From an uncultured Bacteroidales bacterium (GTDB lineage Bacteria > Bacteroidota > Bacteroidia > Bacteroidales > Bacteroidaceae), in contig CALFTK010000053.1 in assembly GCA_937916465.1 (NCBI GenBank), positions 1 through 15,139 on the forward strand: 15,139 nucleotides of DNA. Direction: 5' to 3'. A model generated the notes under the pieces. The model had not been told where the DNA came from. It saw only the letters and a list, made by a program, of their open reading frames with translations, and ran no database searches. Positions 1 through 6,686 of the stretch are shown one piece after another; position 1 is the first letter of the stretch; every line of letters begins with the position of its first letter. The translations under genes and the position numbers were made by a program.

Positions 1-1005
1 ATTGCCGCCGAGGAGGCTGCGATCGGGAAACTGCAAAAGAGTCGCAAGACGACCGAGGCGCGAGCCCGTCGCTTGGCGCGTCAGATTGCCCAACGCAACC
101 AACTGCTCAACGAGACCGAACGCGAGGCCTCACGCCTGGAAAAGGAGGTGAAACGGTCGAATGTCGTAGCCGACAGCCTGCAACAGGCTTTGGATCACAA
201 TCGCACACAATACAACGAGCTGGCACGCGAAGCGTATCGCAACTATCGCCAGCAGAACTATATCAGCTACATCCTCTCGTCGCACAACTTCGCGGAGGTG
301 GCACGACGCCTTACGATGATACGCGAGATGGCCTCGCTTCGTGAACGCAAATTGCGGGAAATCAATGAATTAAAAGCAAATGTAGAGGCAGAAAAACAGC
401 GACTCGATTTGCGCCAAAAGGAGCTTGACTCCGTATCGCAACGCGTCGAAGGACAAAAGAAACGCCTGCAACGCGACGCCACGGCGGCCAAGCAAGAGAT
501 CCGCAAGATGACCAACAAGGAGAAGCAGGCCCTGCAACGCAAAATGGAGCAGGAGGAGCAACTCTCGGTGGCCATCAGCGAGCTGCGCAAGCTCACGAAG
601 GGCAACAAGGAGGGAGCTTCGTTCTCGGCGCGCACGCAGAACCTGAACCTGCCCGTGGTGAGTGGTCGCGTGAAGCGCTACAAGGGCAACATGGCCGAAA
701 TCACAGGCGCAAAGGGGGCCGCCGTGCGCTCGATCTACGAGGGCAAGGTGGTCGATATCAAGCGCAACCGCATCACGGCAAAATACGAGGTTTTTGTGGC
801 GCATGGCGAGTACATCACCTCCTACGTCAACCTCGGCTCGGTAAGCGTTGAAAAGGGTCAAAAAGTGGCTAAAAACGGGACTTTGGGCACGGTGGGTGCC
901 GCCGTCAATGTAACCACGATGGAGACCGAATACAAGATCGTTTTCGGCATCTATTCGCCCAACCCCAAGGAGACGATGTCGGCCGCCAACTGTTTCAAAA
1001 AATAG
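1..1005 (+). CDS. EnvC-like murein hydrolase activator, 5' truncated by window edge
   Basis: The reading frame is open from base 1, so the N-terminus, with any signal peptide, lies outside. About 334 codons are visible. The first ~200 residues are charged and heptad-like (a coiled coil rich in E, K, R, Q). The last ~120 form a LytM/M23-like beta domain beginning near LNLPVVSGRV. The catalytic histidines and aspartate of active M23 peptidases are not visible; for example the usual Y-A-H-L strand reads YVNL. A degenerate LytM domain behind a coiled coil is the hallmark of EnvC-type proteins, which sit in the periplasm and activate cell-wall amidases at division. An internal TTG (73) is not needed as a start. 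The gene is strikingly GC-rich compared with everything after about 1010, which suggests it comes from a different genome than the rest. Family assignment is firm; membership of this chromosome is doubtful. Confidence 0.85.
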   Translation: MAAEEAAIGKLQKSRKTTEARARRLARQIAQRNQLLNETEREASRLEKEVKRSNVVADSLQQALDHNRTQYNELAREAYRNYRQQNYISYILSSHNFAEVARRLTMIREMASLRERKLREINELKANVEAEKQRLDLRQKELDSVSQRVEGQKKRLQRDATAAKQEIRKMTNKEKQALQRKMEQEEQLSVAISELRKLTKGNKEGASFSARTQNLNLPVVSGRVKRYKGNMAEITGAKGAAVRSIYEGKVVDIKRNRITAKYEVFVAHGEYITSYVNLGSVSVEKGQKVAKNGTLGTVGAAVNVTTMETEYKIVFGIYSPNPKETMSAANCFKK

Positions 1006-1011
1006 CAAGCT

Positions 1012-1410
1012 ATGGCAGTAAAATACTATACTTTTTACTCCAATTATACCTCCTATTCAAGTCCATACGACATTGCAAATATGCCGCTTTCCAAAAAAGA
1101 AAACGGTAGATTTGTTGCCGCTGAATTCGATGCCGTCAGAACTCTTGCAAGGAAAAGCAACGGTGTTTTGAATTATTACGTTGCCGATGATAATCCCAAG
1201 TGGCAAAAGAAGCTTGCGGAATACGGACTCATTCAAAGTGAGTGGCGAATGATGGAAAAGCTGAATTCCGAAGAAGGCGGACTCAGCAAGTTCTTCGGTG
1301 ATTTCAAAACATCAGACCACTTAGTTGATAGACTTTTGATTCCCACGATTGAAAGTAAACTGAACCAAACACATAGCAAAGAGGATAACTCTTTAGGCAC
1401 AATGTTGCTT
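1012..1410 (+). pseudogene. Internal fragment of an SMC/RecN-like ATPase (probable foreign fragment)
   Basis: An ATG seven bases after the EnvC stop opens a 213-codon frame, but only the first ~130 codons look like one protein. This stretch, with EWRMMEKLNSEEGG, KFFGDFKTSD and LLIPTIESKL, resembles the N-terminal ATPase lobe of the large SMC-like 'ATP-binding proteins' of Firmicutes. I base that on pattern memory, not on a search. No Walker A site is present, so this is an internal piece and the ATG is probably an internal methionine. The frame then passes without a stop into an unrelated ABC-exporter sequence around 1402-1420. I read it as a fragment joined artificially to its neighbours. 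The identification is tentative; the fragment status is more secure. Confidence 0.45.
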
Positions 1411-1550
1411 TCGTATGCAAATCAATACACCAAACCCTTCAATGAAATTTCGGGGGTTATTACCGAGCTCAAGGGCGCGTTTGCTTGCGCGGCGCGCATA
1501 TTCGAGTTTATCGACGAAGAGGAGCAAGCTTCCGACGAAGGCAAGGAAAT
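1411..1550 (+). pseudogene. Fragment of a multidrug-type ABC exporter membrane domain
   Basis: About 45 codons in the same frame as the preceding SMC-like piece read SYANQYTKPFNEISGVITEL followed by an ACAARIFEFIDEEEQ-like stretch. This closely matches the end of the transmembrane domain and the start of the linker in heterodimeric MdlB-type ABC exporters of Firmicutes, just before the nucleotide-binding domain. No nucleotide-binding domain follows. After about 1550 the DNA is instead the reverse complement of a sugar-binding-protein gene. The piece is too short to function. Its left seam falls where both proteins would share a short L-S-Y-A stretch, as expected if an assembler joined two sequences through a shared k-mer. 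Confidence 0.65.
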
Positions 1551-1977
1551 CTTCTTCAAGCTCATTTGGAGAAATAACATAATCAAGAAACCAGCCTGGA
1601 CCAAAGAATCCAAGCGTAGTATTTTCTCTCATATCTTTAAACCATGCCTCTGACCACTGACCTACAGGTTCCGTATATCCTTCCTCAACAAACATTTTTG
1701 CCTGCTCAACCCACTTTCTGACACTGGCATCAATATTTACTTTACCGTCAACAATCCAAGGTTCCTTCATCTGACTGCCAAACACATGGTATGTACTTTC
1801 AGGACACGAAATGATTTTATAGCCTTTTCCCGCACATTCAGCCGCAGCGTTTTCAAAACTCTTCCAGTCTTTTAAAAGATTCTGAATTTTTGCAGGATCA
1901 TCAGTTCCAAAAACATCATATGCAATTGAACGTTTGTAAATAAATGCTCCAGGACAACACTGCCATGTCAAAGCCTT
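1550..1977 (-). pseudogene. Fragment of an extracellular sugar-binding protein (ABC transporter)
   Basis: On the minus strand about 140 codons, from ALTWQCCPGAFIYKRSIA through VFGTDD, PWIVDGKVNID and GFFGPGWFLDYVI, look like the middle of a carbohydrate ABC transporter solute-binding protein (COG1653 type) of the kind abundant in Lachnospiraceae and related Firmicutes. In frame upstream it is fused to the start of a Bacteroidales lipoprotein gene (seam near 1970-1980). Downstream it runs into the reverse complement of an ABC-exporter fragment. It lacks the N-terminal signal and both ends of a normal ~430-residue binding protein. It is therefore a gene fragment, most likely an assembly chimera and not a real fusion protein. 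The exact ends are uncertain by about 20 bases. Confidence 0.6.
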
Positions 1978-2466
1978 TATTTTTCCATTCTTATCAGACA
2001 ACAAAACCATAATTGCATCATTTTTTACAGTTAAATGTAAATCATTATACATCTCTTGATTATAGTCTATATTAATAGGATAATCAAAATTATGATTCTG
2101 TATTTTAAACGATAGATTTTCCAGTTCGTTTCTCTTAGGTGTAATCAACATCATTATTTCTATTTGGTTACACAATGAATCCCTTATATAATCATTAACA
2201 ACCTCATAATTATACAAATAATCCAGATAACATGTAGAACATTTAGTAGAGTCGATCCAAATAACCATTCTATCTTTATCTATCTTATGAGTTTCTGTTT
2301 TAGCCAATGTATTGTAATTATTGTCATATCTCAACATGGTGTCTGGTAAAACAAGATTCATTCCTGCAATGTTTACTATCTCATTATTGTTATTTAGATT
2401 ATTATTCTTACAAGAATTAGTTAAAACAAAAATTACGTAAAGAATGCTCAACCAATATTTATTCAT
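1978..2466 (-). pseudogene. Thioredoxin-like lipoprotein of the NVEALA operon, 3' end replaced
   Basis: The first ~163 codons belong with the upstream genes: same strand, same AT-rich composition, and an ATG one base after the propeller gene's stop, so probably translationally coupled. The N-terminus has a lipoprotein signal (hydrophobic stretch, then TNSC with Cys19). A CxxC pair follows (KCSTC, residues 75-79) in a thioredoxin-like beginning of the form DSTKCSTCYLDYL. Such redoxin-like lipoproteins commonly accompany NVEALA and six-bladed propeller genes in Bacteroidales. The sequence stays redoxin-like to about SDKNGKI (residue 163), then changes abruptly to a sugar-binding-protein fragment in frame. 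The C-terminus of the native protein is therefore missing. Its role is unknown beyond likely attachment to a membrane and possible thiol chemistry. Confidence 0.6.
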
Positions 2467-2467
2467 A

Positions 2468-3670
2468 TTATTCCTTCATTCTTATTTTTATAAACACTCG
2501 ATCATTTTCATCCAAATCATTTTCACTAATAAAGCGATCCATTTGCTCATAAAAATCAAACAATTTGCCTTCCAACTGATTTCTATATGCAGTTAAAGTT
2601 CTATACAAAGAATAACCTACAGATGAATATATGTATGTTTCATCTGAATATAATGATGTGGCAGAGTGGACAACATGCTTCCAAAGTTCTATCTCTTCTA
2701 TTTCTGACACATTATTACCTGTATCTATTAACATAGGATTAGATAAGTTATATAATTTATCATTAGTTTTGTCAATCAATACACTATGTAAACAATCATT
2801 AACAGAGTATCTAAAAGCCACATACCTTTTTGTTTCACACAGACGCTCAAACACAGATGCATAACCACTTGTAATTATTTGCATCATTATAGTCATAGCA
2901 TCTTCTCTAATATCCAATTCCTTTAATTGAATAGGATTCTCCGTTTGAAAATGATATATGGAATTTAAGTTTGCGCCTTGCACTGAATAATAATTATAAT
3001 CCAATGGTAACATAAACTTAAGTGTATCATTATAAATACTTACCAATGATTTGTGTCCTGAATGCTGATTCCATCCATATAAATATTTAGGTAGCTTTAA
3101 CAACTTATTCATCAAATTAAAATGACTATCATATACTGCAACATAATACTTATCTTTTCTAGAGATCCCTTCCATTGATACAGCCATATATCCTCCTTGT
3201 ATTGGAAACACTTCATCTGCAAATATGTCATTTGTTGATATAACATCTATGGTTTTACCTTCTAAGTTATATACATTTATACAGGAATAAACTTGATCAT
3301 ATACAAATACAGAATCGTTTCTAACGTAGATATTTCCAACATTCATACATTCACCATATCCTCTTCCTCTAATATTTCTAGAGAATAATTTTTCTCCATA
3401 GTTATCATAACAAATTAATTGGTAGGTTTGCTTATTAAAGAACACACATAAGTTATCAGATATATATGTTTTTGGATAAGACATATGTATCCAATCTTCA
3501 TCAACAGTTAAATCCAATATTTCTATACTCTCTATACAACTAATATAATCCGGACTATCTTCTGTAGATAATACTATACTGTAATTGTTTTCAAAATCTA
3601 CACTTTTATGATTACATGAAGCAAGTAATTGTATAGACATAAAAAGTATTACCAAATCTTTCCTTTTCAT
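2468..3670 (-). CDS. Six-bladed beta-propeller lipoprotein of the NVEALA operon
   Basis: The chosen start gives MKRKDLVILF..., whose hydrophobic stretch ends in LLASC, a good lipobox. A methionine ten codons further upstream (3700) would lie inside the intercistronic hairpin and spoil the signal. The ~400-residue mature protein has the pattern of the 6-bladed (TolB-like) propeller lipoproteins common in Bacteroidales: repeated beta strands rich in Y, D and N, an early IESIEILDLTVDEDW strand, and a mid-region GRGYGEC turn typical of the family. The protein should sit in a membrane facing the periplasm or the surface. Function is unknown. Its place directly after an NVEALA gene and one base before a thioredoxin-like lipoprotein suggests that the three act together, perhaps in handling the exported NVEALA peptide; that is inference. 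Confidence 0.75.
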   Translation of the reverse strand: MKRKDLVILFMSIQLLASCNHKSVDFENNYSIVLSTEDSPDYISCIESIEILDLTVDEDWIHMSYPKTYISDNLCVFFNKQTYQLICYDNYGEKLFSRNIRGRGYGECMNVGNIYVRNDSVFVYDQVYSCINVYNLEGKTIDVISTNDIFADEVFPIQGGYMAVSMEGISRKDKYYVAVYDSHFNLMNKLLKLPKYLYGWNQHSGHKSLVSIYNDTLKFMLPLDYNYYSVQGANLNSIYHFQTENPIQLKELDIREDAMTIMMQIITSGYASVFERLCETKRYVAFRYSVNDCLHSVLIDKTNDKLYNLSNPMLIDTGNNVSEIEEIELWKHVVHSATSLYSDETYIYSSVGYSLYRTLTAYRNQLEGKLFDFYEQMDRFISENDLDENDRVFIKIRMKE

Positions 3671-3687
3671 ACAAAAAAACATTAAGT

Positions 3688-3717
3688 AATGGAATGGCAA
3701 AAATTTGCCATTCCATT
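3688..3717 (-). promoter_or_regulatory. Perfect intercistronic inverted repeat (hairpin, possible attenuator)
   Basis: Two 14-base arms (AATGGAATGGCAAA at 3688-3701 and its exact complement at 3704-3717) lie between the NVEALA gene (stop at 3724) and the propeller gene (start at 3670). In minus-strand RNA the hairpin begins 6 nt after the NVEALA stop and is followed about 10 nt later by a run of seven T. It could act as a leaky terminator or 3'-end protector that keeps the NVEALA transcript in excess over the downstream genes. The T-run is not directly adjacent, so full termination is unlikely. Confidence 0.6.
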
Positions 3718-3723
3718 GTATTT

Positions 3724-4110
3724 TTAAGATATTCTAATTGGAGTTGTACTATCACCTATTACCATCCAAGTACCAACTTGACAAATATTACAAACCTCAT
3801 AACTTTTTTTTGCGCCCACACATTCATATATAAAAACATATACTTTAGGTGCGTGTTTTTTGTTTGACGCAGATGCTTTACCAGTAATACCATTTGCTGC
3901 AGCTGTAATTTGAGTATCCCATTCATCCATCGATAATAACGTAGAACTAGGTTTTAAGTAATGTTGATAATTTACTCCTTCGCCATAAGTTAATGACTCA
4001 ACATCTAAAGAATATGCGTTAATATCCTTCTGAAACATACCATTAGATATGGTTACAATACAACTAATAATTACTACAATAAAAATTTGTGATAAATAGA
4101 TTTTCTTCAT
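3724..4110 (-). CDS. NVEALA-family exported peptide (divergent)
   Basis: The 128-residue protein begins MKKIYLSQIF with one hydrophobic signal segment (about residues 5-23). It continues with INAYSLDVESLTYGEG, which resembles the region that gives the NVEALA family of Bacteroidales its name. The C-terminal part carries three cysteines (C97, C107, C110) in ECVGAKKSYEVCNIC, followed by GTWMVIGD, like the Cys-containing tail of that family. The middle (about residues 45-90) is longer than in many short NVEALA peptides. It is the first gene of a minus-strand operon with a propeller lipoprotein and a thioredoxin-like lipoprotein. Function is unknown; secretion is likely. The CNIC segment is duplicated exactly near 4304-4327, next to the sirtuin gene. 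Confidence 0.65.
   Translation of the reverse strand: MKKIYLSQIFIVVIISCIVTISNGMFQKDINAYSLDVESLTYGEGVNYQHYLKPSSTLLSMDEWDTQITAAANGITGKASASNKKHAPKVYVFIYECVGAKKSYEVCNICQVGTWMVIGDSTTPIRIS
3779..3802. repeat. 24-bp direct repeat, copy 1 (inside the NVEALA gene)
   Basis: This 24-base stretch codes on the minus strand for YEVCNIC and flanking bases of the NVEALA protein. It is identical base for base to 4304-4327. Similarity continues weakly on the 5' coding side (runs of A on the minus strand in both copies) and ends sharply on the other side. Confidence 0.85.
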
Positions 4111-4295
4111 AATAAATACATGTTTTTTGATAATAAAAATAAAAAAATAACAAACATTCCTTTTCCTTTCATAATAATGACACTAAACTGCTGTTTTTAC
4201 ATTTAAGTTCATACTAAATTCATTGATACTAGAGATTCTACAAATTTCCTGCCTTGCAAGGGCCTAAAACTTTTTACGTGTTCCTCATAGTGTTG

Positions 4296-4303
4296 CAAAG
4301 TTA
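4296..4303 (-). promoter_or_regulatory. Candidate Bacteroidetes -7 box upstream of the NVEALA operon
   Basis: On the minus strand this reads TAACTTTG, a full match to the TAnnTTTG -7 consensus. It lies about 186 nt upstream of the NVEALA start, so it would imply a long leader. No convincing -33 TTTG sits at the expected distance. A weaker box (AATGTTTG) lies nearer the gene, at 4152-4159. The match could be chance in AT-rich DNA. Confidence 0.3.
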
Positions 4304-4327
4304 TGACAAATATTACAAACCTCATAA
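4304..4327. repeat. 24-bp direct repeat, copy 2: remnant of a second NVEALA gene
   Basis: It is an exact second copy of 3779-3802, just past the stop of the sirtuin gene (minus strand). Read on the minus strand from about 4338 it gives PKNYEVCNICHNFATL and then a stop, matching KSYEVCNICQ of the intact NVEALA protein. It looks like a relic of a duplicated NVEALA tail. The rest of the 229-base gap 4111-4339 is AT-rich; apart from a CCTTGCAAGG palindrome at about 4253-4262 I see nothing else in it. Confidence 0.6.
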
Positions 4328-4339
4328 TTTTTTGGTAAA

Positions 4340-5047
4340 TTATTTTAGATTTTGTTGTTTTATGAATTCGGCAATGCCTTTTGATGCCCCCATCTGTATG
4401 TGTTGAACTTTGCTTTGTGAATTCCAACGAACAGATGCGGGATCTACCAAATAGATAGGAATATCAGGTGGTGCACAACTGGTCAAACCCGCTGCAGGAT
4501 AGACATTAAGACTGGTACCAACAACCAACATTATATCTGCATTGGAACAGATTTCGGCAGCTATCTCTATATTTGGTACTGATTCGCCAAACCATACTAT
4601 ATATGGACGCAGAGGGCTTCCGTCGGGAGCCTCTTCTCCGTATTCTACCTCTAAATGGTCTGCATCAAGTTCTATTATCTGTGATTCATCATTAGGGTTA
4701 TCGGAACTGGTTACTTTCATTAGTTCACCATGCAGATGCAACACATTACTGCTTCCTGCACGTTCATGCAGATTGTCAACATTCTGGGTTATTATATACA
4801 CATCATAGAACTCTTCCAGTAATGCCAAAAGGGTATGTCCGTGGCAAGGCTCTACATTTTGCAATTCCTTTCTGCGGATATTGTAAAATTCAGTCACCAT
4901 CTCCGGATCTCGCAACCACCCTTCGGGCGTTGCTACATCTTCTACGTTATATCTGTCCCACAAGCCTCCATTATCGCGAAAGGTGCTTATTCCGCTTTCA
5001 GCACTCATTCCGGCGCCTGTCAGAACAACCAATCTCTTCTTTTCCAT
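4340..5047 (-). CDS. cobB: NAD-dependent protein deacylase, sirtuin (CobB type, zinc-less)
   Basis: It removes acyl groups from protein lysines using NAD+, giving nicotinamide and O-acyl-ADP-ribose in the cytoplasm. All core motifs are present: GAGMSAESGI (11-20), FRDNGGLWD, TQNVDNLHERAGS (87-99), catalytic His106 in HLHGEL, WFGESVP, and GTSLNVYPAAGL near the C-terminus. Tyr55 and Arg58 in EFYNIRR match the Tyr/Arg pair that lets SIRT5 and E. coli CobB prefer succinyl and malonyl lysine. The four zinc cysteines normally found after HGEL are absent; the segment reads KVTSSDNPNDES. Length (235) is normal for this bacterial class. It is the last gene of a five-gene minus-strand operon, 7 bases after the rhodanese gene. 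The sirtuin call is very firm; acyl preference is inferred. Confidence 0.93.
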   Translation of the reverse strand: MEKKRLVVLTGAGMSAESGISTFRDNGGLWDRYNVEDVATPEGWLRDPEMVTEFYNIRRKELQNVEPCHGHTLLALLEEFYDVYIITQNVDNLHERAGSSNVLHLHGELMKVTSSDNPNDESQIIELDADHLEVEYGEEAPDGSPLRPYIVWFGESVPNIEIAAEICSNADIMLVVGTSLNVYPAAGLTSCAPPDIPIYLVDPASVRWNSQSKVQHIQMGASKGIAEFIKQQNLK

Positions 5048-5054
5048 AGTTATT

Positions 5055-5426
5055 TTATTTTTCTATTTCACCTTGCCAGCTAATTATACCACCATCCAGT
5101 TCTGTTACTGTATAACCGCTGTTTACCAACTGGTCCGCAGCGAGTTTACTGCGACGTCCACTGCGGCAATATACTGCAACAGGAATTTTTTTATCCAACT
5201 TTTTTATCTGCTCTGCAAAACCGGTACCATTAACATCAATGTTTACTGCCCCGGGCAAATGTCCTTCACTAAATTCATCCGGTGTACGTACATCTACTAT
5301 CTGTATCTTATTCGTATTTTGAATTATCGCAGCAAACTTACCGGCATCAACAGAATTGTATCCTATCTTTTGGCTACACGAAACCATCATCAATATAGCT
5401 ATTACTATGTAAATTACTTTTTTCAT
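5055..5426 (-). CDS. Rhodanese-like lipoprotein
   Basis: This is a single-domain rhodanese of 123 residues behind a lipoprotein signal (MKKVIYIVIAILMMVSC, Cys17 lipidated). The domain shows the family pattern: IVDVRTPDEFSEGHLPGAVNID (43-64) and the active loop CRSGRRS with Cys87, then SGYTVTELDGGIISW at the end. Rhodaneses carry sulfur as a cysteine persulfide. Here it would work in the periplasm or at the outer membrane, attached by lipid. It lies 27 bases downstream of a glutaredoxin-like gene and 7 bases upstream of the sirtuin gene, so a shared transcript is likely. A thiol or sulfur transfer role alongside the glutaredoxin is plausible but not proven; the two proteins would sit in different compartments. 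Confidence 0.88.
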   Translation of the reverse strand: MKKVIYIVIAILMMVSCSQKIGYNSVDAGKFAAIIQNTNKIQIVDVRTPDEFSEGHLPGAVNIDVNGTGFAEQIKKLDKKIPVAVYCRSGRRSKLAADQLVNSGYTVTELDGGIISWQGEIEK

Positions 5427-5453
5427 TTTTCAAGGATTTATAAATCCACTTTA

Positions 5454-5753
5454 CTAACATCCTGTTCCATCTATTCTGCAAGCAGCACCTTCTGCATAAT
5501 CTACTTCCTGCAGTTGCAGCCCTTCCATTTCAAACTGTATGCTACCATCTTCCATCAGGAAACAAGGTATGCCCACAGAACCACTTTTCTTTATTTCTTC
5601 AAATTCTGAACGACTGTCACGAATGCGCAAAAACTCTTTCAAATTTTTCACATGTTCGCCTATGTCAATTATCTGAAAACGATTATCTGTTTCAGCAACC
5701 TTTTTTATCTGTGCGCAATCCGGACAGGTTTGCATTACATATACCTTTATCAT
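5454..5753 (-). CDS. Glutaredoxin-like protein
   Basis: A small cytoplasmic thioredoxin-fold protein of 99 residues with no signal sequence. It opens with the first beta strand and the redox motif MIKVYVMQTCPDC (Cys10, Cys13). It has the cis-proline loop as SVGIPCFLMEDG (59-70), where an extra cysteine follows the proline. The tail ends in GTGC with two further cysteines (92 and 99), unusual for a plain glutaredoxin and possibly a second redox or metal-binding pair. It resembles the 'glutaredoxin-related' proteins found widely in anaerobic Bacteroidetes and Firmicutes. It sits 12 bases after the hydrolase gene and 27 before the rhodanese gene, in the same operon. Physiological partner unknown. 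Confidence 0.8.
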   Translation of the reverse strand: MIKVYVMQTCPDCAQIKKVAETDNRFQIIDIGEHVKNLKEFLRIRDSRSEFEEIKKSGSVGIPCFLMEDGSIQFEMEGLQLQEVDYAEGAACRIDGTGC

Positions 5754-5765
5754 ATTATCGTAATA

Positions 5766-6674
5766 TTATTTTAGAAATCCTTTTGCCGATAACCACTGCA
5801 TGAATAGAGTGTTCCACTGTTCTGTGGTAGTCTGTCCCGAAGACGACATAAGTGCATACGGACCTCTTCCATCTCCAAACAGATGAATCTCAGCATTGCC
5901 ACCGGCTTTTTTCCACTCTAAAAAGAGTCCTAAAACTCCTGCCGCTACGTTAGGATGTTCTGCACGCGACATTATCAACAATGGAGGAGCTTGTTCCGGT
6001 ACAGTTACAGGCATTAGTGATGGTCCGTAGTTTGTACATAAGAATGATGGTTTTGCATCTTCATCTTTAGCCATCATTGTAGCTGCCAATGCTACTCCGC
6101 CACCGGCTGAAAAACCCATATAGCCCACTTTTTTGGTATCGATATTCCATTCTTCTGATTTCTGACGCACTAACTTTATGGCTGCAATAGCATCGCGGGC
6201 TGCACATTCCAAAACAGAATCGCCCTCCGGATAGTGTAATGGATTTGCATCTGCTTTTGGGAAATGGTCTATTGCTGTTACATCTACCATTGGTCCCATC
6301 TGTACACCTTGTGGTGGACGAGTGTTATTTAGGCGATACTTCAGTCCTATTGCCGCTATGCCCTGTGCGTTTAGTATTTCTGCCATCTGCTCCACATCAG
6401 TAGTCCAAGAAAGAGCGCGCAGCCCTCCACCAGGACACAATATCACTGCACATCCGTTTGCTTTATCGGCTGCAGGAAGGTACACCTCTACCGACGGCTG
6501 AACTTGACCTGTAATATCTTTCAGACCATTTCTGTCAGATACATTTTCATTTACATTACTTACTTCTGATGCGGTTGACAGCACAATTTTCTGCTGTGCC
6601 ATAAGCGGCATTGTATTTACCGCCATAATTATTACCAATAGTGATTTTAACTTCAAATACACTTGTCTATTCAT
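5766..6674 (-). CDS. Secreted alpha/beta-hydrolase-fold protein with degenerate triad
   Basis: The 302-residue protein has an N-terminal signal peptide (hydrophobic residues 9-25 ending MPLMAQ). It then shows the outline of the acetyl-esterase / BD-FAE / dienelactone-hydrolase group: CPGGGLRALSW (oxyanion loop, 80-90), GLKYRLN, and the nucleophile elbow GYMGFSAGGG with Ser179. The usual catalytic acid region (normally a D-D-x-x-V pattern after the PPLL strand) reads SRAEHPNV (226-233). The usual G-G-H-G-F loop with the catalytic histidine reads GDGRGPYAL (257-265), with no histidine. Either the triad has been rewired or the protein is a non-catalytic carbohydrate or ester binder. It lies 12 bases from each neighbour in a minus-strand operon. 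Fold assignment is firm; activity is questionable. Confidence 0.8.
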   Translation of the reverse strand: MNRQVYLKLKSLLVIIMAVNTMPLMAQQKIVLSTASEVSNVNENVSDRNGLKDITGQVQPSVEVYLPAADKANGCAVILCPGGGLRALSWTTDVEQMAEILNAQGIAAIGLKYRLNNTRPPQGVQMGPMVDVTAIDHFPKADANPLHYPEGDSVLECAARDAIAAIKLVRQKSEEWNIDTKKVGYMGFSAGGGVALAATMMAKDEDAKPSFLCTNYGPSLMPVTVPEQAPPLLIMSRAEHPNVAAGVLGLFLEWKKAGGNAEIHLFGDGRGPYALMSSSGQTTTEQWNTLFMQWLSAKGFLK

Positions 6675-6686
6675 ATCGTTTATATT

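Noticed and set aside
370..1008. Long minus-strand open frame opposite EnvC
   Set aside because: It is a shadow in GC-rich DNA; the plus frame has clear coiled-coil and LytM features, and the minus product is a low-complexity His/Leu/Arg mix.
1012..1653. A single 213-codon plus-strand gene
   Set aside because: The SMC-like part, the ABC-exporter part and the final ~35 codons (antisense of the sugar-binding protein) do not form one protein family.
1393..2466. A single 357-codon minus-strand gene fusing a lipoprotein with a sugar-binding protein
   Set aside because: Its first 163 codons, its next ~140 and its last ~50 look like three unrelated sequences, the last being the reverse of an ABC-exporter fragment; a chimeric join explains this better than a real fusion.
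4983..5609. Plus-strand open frame of about 208 codons
   Set aside because: It lies opposite the rhodanese and glutaredoxin-like genes, which have intact catalytic motifs; it crosses their boundaries and resembles nothing.
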